From the NCBI GenBank assembly GCA_902765035.1, contig CACWYF010000062.1, positions 1-7,165 on the forward strand: a stretch of DNA of 7,165 nt, read 5' to 3'. Positions 1 to 5,708 of this stretch are shown piece after piece (the first letter of the stretch is position 1; each line of letters opens with the position of its first letter). The notes below the pieces were generated by a model that searched no databases, was not told where the DNA came from, and saw nothing but the letters and a program-made list of their open reading frames with translations. Source of the stretch: an uncultured Eubacteriales bacterium. Lineage in GTDB: Bacteria; Bacillota; Clostridia; Peptostreptococcales; Anaerovoracaceae. The translations under genes and the position numbers were made by a program.

Positions 1-79
1 CAATATGTACAAGAAAAAAATACCCCCTCATCATTTCTGATGAGAGAGTATCTCTTCGTCATCTTAACTTAATGACATT
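1..79. other. Unassigned AT-rich segment ending at a probable junction
   Basis: This segment does not continue the iron-sulfur protein that follows it. That protein's reading frame meets a TAA at 65-67. Frame 1 is open from base 1 to a TAA at 70-72 and would give a 23-residue tail ending in YLFVILT, possibly the 3' end of an unrelated upstream gene. The segment holds a perfect 7-bp inverted repeat, CTCATCA/TGATGAG, around a TTTC loop (about 28-45). The right arm can alternatively pair with a downstream CTCTTCGTCATC. Family resemblance of the next gene starts abruptly near base 80. The segment could be the edge of an inserted element, a rearrangement point or a chimeric contig end. No family is recognised in it. 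Confidence 0.35.
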
Positions 80-115
80 GGCCCTCTGGGAGCGTTTTAC
101 GGGCTCTTCCAGAAG

Positions 116-343
116 GTGAGCCTGATCCGCATGCGCGTGGACAAGGAGAAATGTGTGGACTGCGGCATCTGCGCAAAGACGTGCAAAATGAATGTCGATC
201 CGCATAAGACGCCTAACAGCAACGAGTGCATAAGGTGCCGTGAGTGCATCCATGTATGTCCGATGCATGCGCTGTCTATGAATATAGGACCGGGGCCGGT
301 ACAGCTGCCGGAACAGGAAGTGAAAACTGCTGAAGAAGCATAA
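116..343 (+). CDS. C-terminal dicluster ferredoxin fragment of a polyferredoxin (NapH-like) membrane protein, probably truncated
   Basis: The reading frame carries two complete [4Fe-4S] motifs: CVDCGICAKTCKM (CxxCxxCxxxC) and CIRCRECIHVCP (CxxCxxCxxxCP). Resemblance to the membrane-bound 4Fe-4S family extends upstream of the GTG at 116, because the same frame reads GPLGAFYGLFQKVSLIRM from about base 80. That matches the stretch that normally follows the last membrane helix as CPLGAFYG. Here the cysteine codon is GGC (Gly), and an in-frame stop lies at 65-67, so the roughly 200 N-terminal residues with the membrane helices and first cysteines are absent. No good ribosome binding site precedes the GTG at 116. 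In intact family members the protein is thought to pass electrons across or along the membrane, and neighbouring TlpA-like proteins are common. The fragment is most likely a pseudogene or a broken assembly end, though a small soluble ferredoxin cannot be excluded. Only 53 bases separate it from the next gene. Confidence 0.75.
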   Translation: MSLIRMRVDKEKCVDCGICAKTCKMNVDPHKTPNSNECIRCRECIHVCPMHALSMNIGPGPVQLPEQEVKTAEEA

Positions 344-396
344 GCCTGTAGGCGGTATATACGGATATCTGAAGCGTAAGGGGGACAGTACATATT

Positions 397-948
397 ATGA
401 AGAAGAAAACAGTTCTGGCATTACTGCTGGCAATGAGCATGATATTTACAATGACAGCCTGCGGTGGCGGCGGAAGCGGGTCATCGGGATCCGGTGATCA
501 GTCCGCACAGACTGCCGGAAGCAGCATCTCTTTCCAGACGACCGATCTGGACGGAAACGCTGTTGATTCGAAGGACCTTTTCGCTAAGAACAAGATCACC
601 ATGATAAATATCTGGGGAACTTACTGCGGCCCATGCGTTGAAGAGATGCCGGAGATCGAGGTGATCAGCAAGGAATACGCAGATAAGGGAGCTGCTGTTG
701 TGGGACTCGTCGTGGATGTTACTGAAGCGGATGATTCCAAGCTTGCAGATGCGCACGACATTGTGAAGGATACAGGCGTGACCTATCTGAATCTCAAGGC
801 CTGGGACGGCTCAAACAGTCAGCTGGCCGCACCGGGAACTCCTACGACATACTTCGTGGACAGTGAAGGCAACCTTGTCGGAGATCCAATCGTCGGCGCC
901 AATGTGGCGAAGTACAGAGAGACACTGGACGGACTGCTCGCAGAATAG
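397..948 (+). CDS. TlpA/ResA-like thioredoxin-fold lipoprotein
   Basis: This 183-residue protein is predicted to be exported and lipid-anchored. It has a Lys-rich start (MKKK), a hydrophobic stretch at residues 6-18 and a lipobox-like MTAC with Cys22 as the modified residue. A Gly/Ser-rich tether follows (23-43). The thioredoxin-like domain spans about 44-183. It contains the redox motif WGTYCGPC with Cys77 and Cys80, the downstream EEMPE typical of TlpA/ResA/AhpC-TSA proteins, and the cis-proline loop GTPTTYFVD with Pro149. The expected activity is extracytoplasmic thiol-disulfide exchange, perhaps with electrons from the membrane iron-sulfur protein whose remnant lies just upstream. The start is supported by an AGGGGG at 379-384, spaced 12 bases from the ATG. 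No strong terminator with a U-tract follows. The exact substrate cannot be deduced. The family assignment is firm; partnership with the upstream gene is inference. Confidence 0.92.
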   Translation: MKKKTVLALLLAMSMIFTMTACGGGGSGSSGSGDQSAQTAGSSISFQTTDLDGNAVDSKDLFAKNKITMINIWGTYCGPCVEEMPEIEVISKEYADKGAAVVGLVVDVTEADDSKLADAHDIVKDTGVTYLNLKAWDGSNSQLAAPGTPTTYFVDSEGNLVGDPIVGANVAKYRETLDGLLAE

Positions 949-953
949 GATCA

Positions 954-1044
954 TGCCTGAAAAAGAGCGGAGTTTTGCACTGAGAAGAACAGAATTTTGC
1001 TCTTAAAAGAACATGGGCTCTGACCTGAAAAAACTGAATATAAA
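954..1044. repeat. Degenerate tandem repeats of about 22 bp upstream of the rpsB promoter
   Basis: Two adjacent 22-bp units at 970-991 and 992-1013 match at 18 of 22 positions, sharing TTTTGC and AAGAACA blocks. Weaker copies with the TGnnCTGAAAAA pattern flank them at 954 and 1021, giving a period of 22-23 bp. Short A- and T-tracts recur about every two helical turns. The last unit includes an A6 tract and AT-rich DNA directly upstream of the -35 box, in the position of an UP element. A role in DNA curvature or promoter strength is inference. The repeats may simply be decayed duplications. Confidence 0.4.
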
Positions 1045-1050
1045 TAGTAC

Positions 1051-1079
1051 TTGAAATGGGGCACTCGCATATGTATAAT
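1051..1079 (+). promoter_or_regulatory. Near-consensus sigma-A promoter of rpsB-tsf
   Basis: TTGAAA at 1051-1056 and TATAAT at 1074-1079 are separated by exactly 17 bases. The AT-rich sequence at 1026-1048 sits where an UP element would lie. Transcription would start near 1086, leaving a leader of about 117 bases before rpsB. An inverted repeat (1060-1067 and 1083-1090) overlaps the spacer and brackets the -10 box. Confidence 0.8.
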
Positions 1080-1090
1080 ATACGAGTGCC
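1060..1090. promoter_or_regulatory. Inverted repeat overlapping the rpsB promoter
   Basis: GGCACTCG at 1060-1067 is the exact reverse complement of CGAGTGCC at 1083-1090, with 15 bases between. ATAT at 1069-1072 can also pair with ATAT at 1078-1081. The arms are centred 23 bp apart, about two helical turns, and surround the -10 box, as in a repressor operator. It could instead be a weak terminator for the upstream lipoprotein gene, because the hairpin is followed by only three T residues. Which role applies is undecided. Confidence 0.5.
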
Positions 1091-1202
1091 TTTGCGCACA
1101 GATATATATTTGTCACACTGTGAACAGCCGCGGTGCCCTTGCAAACAGCGGGGTTGAAGGCAGTAAGTCACGGTGGAAGTAAGTTTAACCGGAGGTTATA
1201 AA
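1086..1202 (+). promoter_or_regulatory. Untranslated leader of rpsB with local pairing potential
   Basis: The inferred mRNA leader can form GTGC/GCAC (1086-1089 with 1096-1099) and CCGC/GCGG (1128-1131 with 1148-1151). TGCCTT at 1087-1092 can alternatively pair with AAGGCA at 1157-1162. GGTT at 1152-1155 can pair with AACC at 1187-1190, immediately before the GGAGG. A palindrome TCACA-C-TGTGA lies at 1113-1123. The block CGGTGCCC followed by TTGCA (1131-1143) recurs in the rpsB-tsf spacer stem-loop. Autogenous control by S2 is known in other bacteria, but no described S2 leader was recognised here. Confidence 0.35.
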
Positions 1203-1961
1203 ATGTCAGTAGTAACAATGAAACAGCTGCTCGAAGCAGGCGTCCATTTCGGACATCAGACAAGAAGATGGAACCCTAAGATGGCTCCTTACATCTTCAC
1301 AGAGAGAAACGGAATCTATATCATCGACCTTCAGCAGACACTCGGTCTGATCGACGATGCTTATGATTTCATGAGACAGGTCGGAGCAAGCGGCAAGCCG
1401 GTTCTCTTCGTAGGAACCAAGAAGCAGGCTCAGGCTGCAATCAGAGATGAAGCTGAAAGATGCGGAATGTATTTCGTAAACGAGAGATGGCTCGGCGGAA
1501 TGCTCACCAACCACAAGACAATCAGCAAGAGAATCGAGAGACTCGCTGAGATCAGAGCAATGCAGGAAGACGGCACTATCAACAAGTATGCTAAGAAGGA
1601 AGCACTGAAGATGGTTGCTGAGGCTGACAAGCTCGAGAAGTACCTCGGCGGAATCAAGGACATGAAGGGAATGCCTGGCGCAATCTTCGTAGTTGACCCT
1701 AAGAAGGAAAGAATCGCTGTCAAGGAAGCTAAGATCCTCGGTATCCCTGTAGTAGGTATCGTTGATACTAACTGCGACCCTGATGACGTTGATTACGTTA
1801 TCCCGGCTAACGATGATGCTATCAGAGCCGTAAAGCTGATCACAAGCACAATGGCTGACGCTATCATCGAGGCTAAGCAGGGCGAGAGCTTTGCAGACGC
1901 TGCAGAGGCTGCACCGGCTGAGGCAGAGGCAGAGGCTGAGGAAGCTGCAGACGAGGAGTAA
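1203..1961 (+). CDS. rpsB: 30S ribosomal protein S2
   Basis: The 252-residue product is a full-length S2, a protein of the small ribosomal subunit needed to recruit S1-type proteins and for initiation. Conserved blocks are visible in order: [15 protein letters not shown] (13-27), FVGTKKQA (69-76), [11 protein letters not shown] (93-103) and [12 protein letters not shown] (182-193). The ATG at 1203 is chosen because GGAGG at 1191-1195 lies seven bases upstream. An in-frame GTG at 1173 would place this binding site inside the coding region. The last 24 residues form an Ala/Glu-rich acidic tail, encoded by a run of GAGGC-like repeats, and such tails are common in Bacillota S2. Codon choice is strongly biased (AGA for Arg, AAG for Lys), as expected for high expression. 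It is the first gene of the rpsB-tsf operon, driven by the promoter at 1051-1079. Confidence 0.98.
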   Translation: MSVVTMKQLLEAGVHFGHQTRRWNPKMAPYIFTERNGIYIIDLQQTLGLIDDAYDFMRQVGASGKPVLFVGTKKQAQAAIRDEAERCGMYFVNERWLGGMLTNHKTISKRIERLAEIRAMQEDGTINKYAKKEALKMVAEADKLEKYLGGIKDMKGMPGAIFVVDPKKERIAVKEAKILGIPVVGIVDTNCDPDDVDYVIPANDDAIRAVKLITSTMADAIIEAKQGESFADAAEAAPAEAEAEAEEAADEE

Positions 1962-1980
1962 TTCATAGGATTATCAATAG

Positions 1981-2013
1981 ATCGGTGCCCCTTTGCATTA
2001 AAGGGGCATCGAT
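1981..2013 (+). promoter_or_regulatory. Intercistronic stem-loop between rpsB and tsf
   Basis: TGCCCCTTT (1986-1994) pairs with AAAGGGGCA (2000-2008) around a five-base GCATT loop. The stem continues through a G-U pair (1985/2009) and ATCG/CGAT, giving 14 pairs in all. No U-tract follows, so it is not a canonical terminator. It may adjust the S2 to EF-Ts ratio as an attenuator, or act as an mRNA processing or stability element. The left arm shares CGGTGCCC plus TTTGCA-like sequence with the rpsB leader. Confidence 0.7.
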
Positions 2014-2037
2014 ATAGTCATACTTAAGGAGGAAAAT

Positions 2038-3138
2038 ATGGCTGTAACTGCAAAGATGGTAAAAGAGCTTCGTGACATGACCGCTGCAGGAATGATGGAC
2101 TGCAAGAAGGCTCTTGTAGAGGCTGATGGAGATATGGACAGAGCTGTAGAGATCCTGAGAGAAAAGGGACTCTCCAAGGCTGCTAAGAAGGCCGGCAGAA
2201 TCGCTGCTATGGGTCTTGTAAGAACTGCTTTCTCAGCAGACAAGAAGGCAGCTGCTATCGTAGAAGTTAACTCCGAGACAGACTTCGTTGCAAAGAACGA
2301 CGAGTTCATCGGATTCGTAGAGAAGCTGGCTCAGCTGGCACTCAATGCAGAGAGCAATGATATCGAAGCTTTCAAGGCTATGGCTTTCGACGACAACCAG
2401 ACAATCGGCGAAGCACTGACAGCACTCATCGCTAAGATCGGTGAGAACATGAACGTCAGAAGAATCGAGAAGGTTGCCGGAAATGTTATGGCTTCATATA
2501 TCCACGGCGGCGGAAACATCGGCGTTATCGTAGCTGCTGAAGGAAATGACACTGACGCTAACAGAGAAGCACTGAAGAACGTTGCAATGCAGGTAGCTGC
2601 AATGAACCCTCAGTATGTAAGCAGAGACGAGATCTCTGAGGCTGAGCTTGCCAACCTCGGAAAGATCACTCTTGAGAGCGCTCTGAACGATCCGTTCTCA
2701 CTGCCAAAGCCGATCCTCAACGGCCTTCTTGACAAGGTTGCTGACGTATGGGATCAGGCTGACCTTGACATCCTGGCTGAGAAGAAGGCTGACAAGAGCT
2801 TCAACTTCAATTATCTGCCTAACTTCCTTTCAGATGAAGCAAAGACAAGACTTGCCGGTCTCGCTATCGCTGCCAAGATGGAAATCTCCGAGAACAAGAT
2901 CTTCAAGGGTCTCGTTGACGGACGTATCTCCAAGCAGCTCAAGGAGATCTGCCTGCTTGATCAGGTTTACGTAAGAGCAGAGGACGGAAAGCAGACTGTT
3001 GCTCAGTACCTGAAGACTGTTGACAGCAGCCTGAAGCTGGCTAAGGTCGTAAGATTCGAGGTAGGCGAGGGAATCGAGAAGAAGGAAGAGGACTTCGCTG
3101 CTGAGGTAGCTGCACAGATGGAGGCAGCAAACAAGTAG
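2038..3138 (+). CDS. tsf: Translation elongation factor Ts, enlarged form
   Basis: EF-Ts is the cytoplasmic guanine-nucleotide exchange factor that regenerates EF-Tu-GTP. The 366-residue product begins with the UBA-like domain. Signature LRDMTAAGMMDCKKAL is at 11-26, and the EF-Tu contact motif EVNSETDFVAKN is at 76-87. AAMNPQYVSRDE (187-198) and KEICLLDQ (302-309) are also recognisable. Usual clostridial EF-Ts proteins are about 300-310 residues. The surplus of about 60 lies between the ALND (215-218) and GRISKQLKEICLLDQ (295-309) blocks, roughly residues 220-285, in the region between the second core subdomain and the C-terminal helices. The start is well supported by AGGAGG a few bases before the ATG. 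It is cotranscribed with rpsB across a 76-base spacer holding a stem-loop, and a strong terminator follows. Codon use is the same highly biased pattern as in rpsB throughout, including the insert. Confidence 0.97.
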   Translation: MAVTAKMVKELRDMTAAGMMDCKKALVEADGDMDRAVEILREKGLSKAAKKAGRIAAMGLVRTAFSADKKAAAIVEVNSETDFVAKNDEFIGFVEKLAQLALNAESNDIEAFKAMAFDDNQTIGEALTALIAKIGENMNVRRIEKVAGNVMASYIHGGGNIGVIVAAEGNDTDANREALKNVAMQVAAMNPQYVSRDEISEAELANLGKITLESALNDPFSLPKPILNGLLDKVADVWDQADLDILAEKKADKSFNFNYLPNFLSDEAKTRLAGLAIAAKMEISENKIFKGLVDGRISKQLKEICLLDQVYVRAEDGKQTVAQYLKTVDSSLKLAKVVRFEVGEGIEKKEEDFAAEVAAQMEAANK

Positions 3139-3169
3139 TTTATGCTTGTAAGTCATAAATGACATAATG

Positions 3170-3198
3170 AAGAACGGGCGATGAGCCCGTTCTTTTTT
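3170..3198 (+). terminator. Rho-independent terminator of rpsB-tsf
   Basis: A nine-pair stem AGAACGGGC (3171-3179) / GCCCGTTCT (3185-3193) with a GATGA loop runs directly into a T6 tract (3193-3198). It lies 32 bases after the tsf stop. The opposite gene converges on it from 3229, and the same hairpin may partly serve that strand, although its U-tract on the minus strand is weak (UCUUCAUU). Confidence 0.93.
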
Positions 3199-3228
3199 CG
3201 ATGTTTCATTTTGTTTTCAGTAAATCGT

Positions 3229-5001
3229 CTAATCGGCGAGCATCTGCACTGCGGCGCGGGCTGCTGCGGCTGCGTCAGGAGTATACAGGTCGGCTCCGGC
3301 GCTTTCGCAGAACTCAGGCGATACAGGTGCGCCGCCGATGAGGATCTTCACATTGTCGCGTATGCCGCGTTCCCTGGCAAGCTGCACTACTGTCCTTATC
3401 TCATCCATGCATGTGGTGAGAAGGGTGGAGCAGGCGATTATCCTGCAGTCGTTGTCTATCGCTGCCTGGACAAAGTCTTCTGCAGGGATGTCGCAGCCGA
3501 GGTCGATGACTTCGAGGCCTGCGCCTTCCATCATTATTTTTACAAGATTCTTTCCGATGTCGTGAAGGTCGCCCCTGACTGTGCCGAGTACGACTTTGCC
3601 TGAAGGGCCTCCTGTATTGCCGGCTGCAAGAAGAGGTTTAAGTACCTCCGTGGCAGCTGACATGCATGCAGCCGCACGGAGCATCTCAGGTACGAATACC
3701 TCGCCCCTTGAGAAGTCTTCTCCCAGCTCATTCATTCCTCTTACAAGGCCGTCGTTCAGGATGTCCGCAGCGTCCAGACCTGCGGCTAGTGCTGCCTTAA
3801 CTGACTCAACTGTCAGGTCGACCGAGCCGTCCTGAAGGTTTTCGGATACCTCTTCGAAAAGAGGGTGTATGTCAGAAGCAGGCTTTGCTGATCCTGCTGC
3901 CGGGGCTGCATCAGATGGAGCAGTCACTTCAGCGGATGCGGAAGCTCTTGACAGGATGACCGGATTCCTTCTCTCAGAGTCCTTTCTTGCTATATACCGA
4001 GGCAGATGGTATTCGCTGTTGTATTTTGCGATCTCATCGTCTATCCACGGATCTATGTGTCTGAATACTGCTCCGGCAAGACCGTAGGTGATGCACGGTA
4101 TGAAGTGGCCTCCCGGACAGTATGTTTCAAGCGCTTCTCTTACATATGCGCGGACTTCTTCCTCGCCGGCATCAGCACGGTCGATCGAAGCCCCTATGCC
4201 GCCCATCAGGACCATTTTGCCCTGCAGACGCTCCTGAAGAGCAGGGATGTCGTTCTCAGGAAGAGTTCCCTGCCATACCTGGATGCCGATCTCGGCCATG
4301 TCCTCGACTATAGGGACGAGGTAGGAATCCGCGTGGTGGATGGCTATGACGCCGCGCGAGCGGATGTACTCGTAGAACTCCCTGTAAGGCTCCTTGAAGA
4401 ATTCGCGCCACATGTCAGGCTTCATGAAGAGGGCGTCCTTGGTTCCCCAGTCATCATGAGCGAATATTGCATCAGGCTGCAGCCTGTCGATCATGAGCTT
4501 GACATATTTCATCCTGTACTCATTGATGTATGCGATCAGCTCATGCATTTCCTGCGGATGATCGTACAGACTGGTCAGGACCTCCTGGAAAGGCATCAGG
4601 TTGTGGCACTGCTCAAAAATACCCGTCGGGATGAATCCCGTTACGAGCTTGCTGTCACCGGCTTTCTCTCTTGCCCTGGTGCGGAACGGTTCCCACTGAG
4701 CGTCATCGCTGCAGTTGGCGAGGATATCCGGCGCATGGACATAGTCCCGCCAGTGAGTTATATCCTTGATGACCTTGTTTTCCTGAGTTACATGCGGCAT
4801 GGCTCCCGGTGCATCAAGGGGCCAGTCGGTCCTGACGCCCCAGCGGTCCGTAATGGATGCACCCGGTCTGAAGCCCGGACGGATATATGCGCCGATAGGG
4901 TGCGCAACTACCATCTCGAGGGCTTCATACTGGACGAGCTGGCGCTCAGGCCTACCATCCGGTTTGAGAAGTTCGAGGAAAATTTCTTTTGCTGTCATCA
5001 T
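3229..5001 (-). CDS. UroD-like methyltransferase fused to a corrinoid-binding protein
   Basis: The 590-residue protein joins two modules that are usually separate. Residues 1-335 form a uroporphyrinogen-decarboxylase-fold domain of the MtaA/CmuA methyltransferase group, with HDDWG (182-186), HHADSY (222-227), VWQGTLPENDIP (242-253), MGGI (266-269) and FIPCITYG (300-307). An Ala/Pro/Ser-rich linker covers about 345-378. Residues 379-463 match the helical cap of methionine-synthase-type B12 proteins, and 469-589 the Rossmann-like B12 domain. The latter has DLHDIG (478-483) with His480 as the expected lower cobalt ligand, STL (525-527) and IGGAP (555-559). It should carry a corrinoid cofactor and move a methyl group to or from cobalt in the cytoplasm; the donor or acceptor is unknown. 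The usual zinc motif His-x-Cys appears as His223-Ala-Asp225, while Cys303 is kept. AGGGGGAT seven bases upstream supports the ATG at 5001. The DUF2284 gene lies 37 bases upstream in the same direction. The overall architecture resembles CmuA. Confidence 0.9.
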   Translation of the reverse strand: MMTAKEIFLELLKPDGRPERQLVQYEALEMVVAHPIGAYIRPGFRPGASITDRWGVRTDWPLDAPGAMPHVTQENKVIKDITHWRDYVHAPDILANCSDDAQWEPFRTRAREKAGDSKLVTGFIPTGIFEQCHNLMPFQEVLTSLYDHPQEMHELIAYINEYRMKYVKLMIDRLQPDAIFAHDDWGTKDALFMKPDMWREFFKEPYREFYEYIRSRGVIAIHHADSYLVPIVEDMAEIGIQVWQGTLPENDIPALQERLQGKMVLMGGIGASIDRADAGEEEVRAYVREALETYCPGGHFIPCITYGLAGAVFRHIDPWIDDEIAKYNSEYHLPRYIARKDSERRNPVILSRASASAEVTAPSDAAPAAGSAKPASDIHPLFEEVSENLQDGSVDLTVESVKAALAAGLDAADILNDGLVRGMNELGEDFSRGEVFVPEMLRAAACMSAATEVLKPLLAAGNTGGPSGKVVLGTVRGDLHDIGKNLVKIMMEGAGLEVIDLGCDIPAEDFVQAAIDNDCRIIACSTLLTTCMDEIRTVVQLARERGIRDNVKILIGGAPVSPEFCESAGADLYTPDAAAAARAAVQMLAD

Positions 5002-5038
5002 GTCTTATCCCCCTTTTTTTACTGTACCCGATGTCACA

Positions 5039-5599
5039 TTAGTCGAGCAGTATGCACGATGTGAATGTCATAGTCCTGTCACCGTAGTTGTATTCGAGGC
5101 CTGACGCCTTGCAGACGTCGTTGACCACCAGGCCGTAAGCTTCCATGGAGATTATCAGTTTGTCCGGGTGGCGGCACGGGCGGTCAGGATAGGTGCACTT
5201 CCTGCATATGCTGCACGCGCCGGCGCCCATCGGAAGGCAGCCCGGGAAGAGTGTCCGCACCTGTCTTGCGAATGAGGCAAAATTCCTGACATGCTGGTCG
5301 TTATACTTAAAAATCGAGTGGTAGTCGATCTCTCTCCGCATCTGTCCGGTCGTCTGAACGATGATGCCGCGGTGATACCTGCCCGCTCTTTCTGCGGAAT
5401 GCTCAAGTGAGCCCACTGCAGGAGGGCAGCTCCAGCTGCGCCCGTAGCTGCGGCACTGGTCGGCAGAGCACATGTCACGTACTTCCTGACGGAATATCAT
5501 AGCATCCATGTTGAGAGGAGCTGAGGCTGTGAAGCCGGCTTCCTCTGCGAGCTGCATCAGTTCTTCGATCGTTATGTTCTGCGGGTCATTGAAAATCAT
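5039..5599 (-). CDS. DUF2284 cysteine-rich putative metal-binding protein
   Basis: The 186-residue soluble protein matches the DUF2284 family (predicted metal-binding) in pattern. It has C44-x4-C49, then YGRSWSCPPAVG with Cys58, then LFPGCLPMGAGACSICRKC with Cys121, Cys129, Cys132 and Cys135, followed by Cys142, Cys163 and Cys182. The CxxCxxCx6C arrangement at 129-142 is ferredoxin-like and suggests an iron-sulfur cluster. The ATG at 5599 is preferred because GGAGG at 5605-5609 lies five bases before it. An ATG at 5617 has no such site, and the far longer frame back to 6031 is only antisense to the next gene. It is the first gene of a unit with the methyltransferase-corrinoid fusion, 37 bases apart. 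A role as redox or cobalt-maintenance partner of the corrinoid protein is inference from this linkage; the family has no settled function that I know of. Confidence 0.88.
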   Translation of the reverse strand: MIFNDPQNITIEELMQLAEEAGFTASAPLNMDAMIFRQEVRDMCSADQCRSYGRSWSCPPAVGSLEHSAERAGRYHRGIIVQTTGQMRREIDYHSIFKYNDQHVRNFASFARQVRTLFPGCLPMGAGACSICRKCTYPDRPCRHPDKLIISMEAYGLVVNDVCKASGLEYNYGDRTMTFTSCILLD

Positions 5600-5708
5600 A
5601 CGTACCTCCGAATTCATTTTACCATTTATTTTTGGTATATTTAATACAGAGTTATTATTTCGGTAAACACAGGTAAACTGACTATATATAAGAAGACCGG
5701 AGGGTATT
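5600..5708. promoter_or_regulatory. Divergent control region with GGTAAA repeats
   Basis: This AT-rich spacer separates the minus-strand DUF2284 gene from the plus-strand homocysteine methyltransferase gene. GGTAAAC occurs twice in direct orientation at 5662-5668 and 5672-5678, exactly one helical turn apart. The inverted form TTTACC is at 5618-5623 and a half match GGTA at 5634-5637, so TACCA and TGGTA also form a loose dyad. On the plus strand TATATA at 5683-5688 is the best -10 candidate, but no good -35 precedes it. On the minus strand TTTACC (5667-5662) is 17 bases from TTAAAT (5644-5639), a mediocre promoter. Weak core promoters plus repeats suggest a regulator acting on both genes. No cobalamin riboswitch fits in this length. 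Confidence 0.45.

Noticed and set aside
1113..1123. TCACA-C-TGTGA palindrome as a CRP-type site
   Set aside because: CRP sites have TGTGA first and TCACA last with a six-base gap; here the order is reversed and the gap is one base, so it is probably chance or an RNA hairpin element.
1173..1202. Earlier GTG start for rpsB
   Set aside because: It would put the GGAGG inside the gene and add residues absent from S2 proteins.
1902..1957. GAGGC-like repeats at the end of rpsB as a DNA repeat element
   Set aside because: They encode the Ala/Glu acidic tail common in S2 and are explained by protein composition.
3139..3163. Short inverted repeats TTTATG/CATAAA and GTCAT/ATGAC after tsf
   Set aside because: They are short, AT-rich and overlapping, and lie next to a far stronger terminator that explains the region.
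4006..5064. Plus-strand open frame of 352 codons opposite the methyltransferase gene
   Set aside because: It is the antisense of a clearly conserved UroD-corrinoid gene, has no recognisable domain and no ribosome binding site.
5600..5708. Cobalamin or SAM riboswitch before the methyl-transfer genes
   Set aside because: Both this spacer and 6954-7035 are too short for a cobalamin riboswitch and show no recognisable B12-box or SAM riboswitch core.
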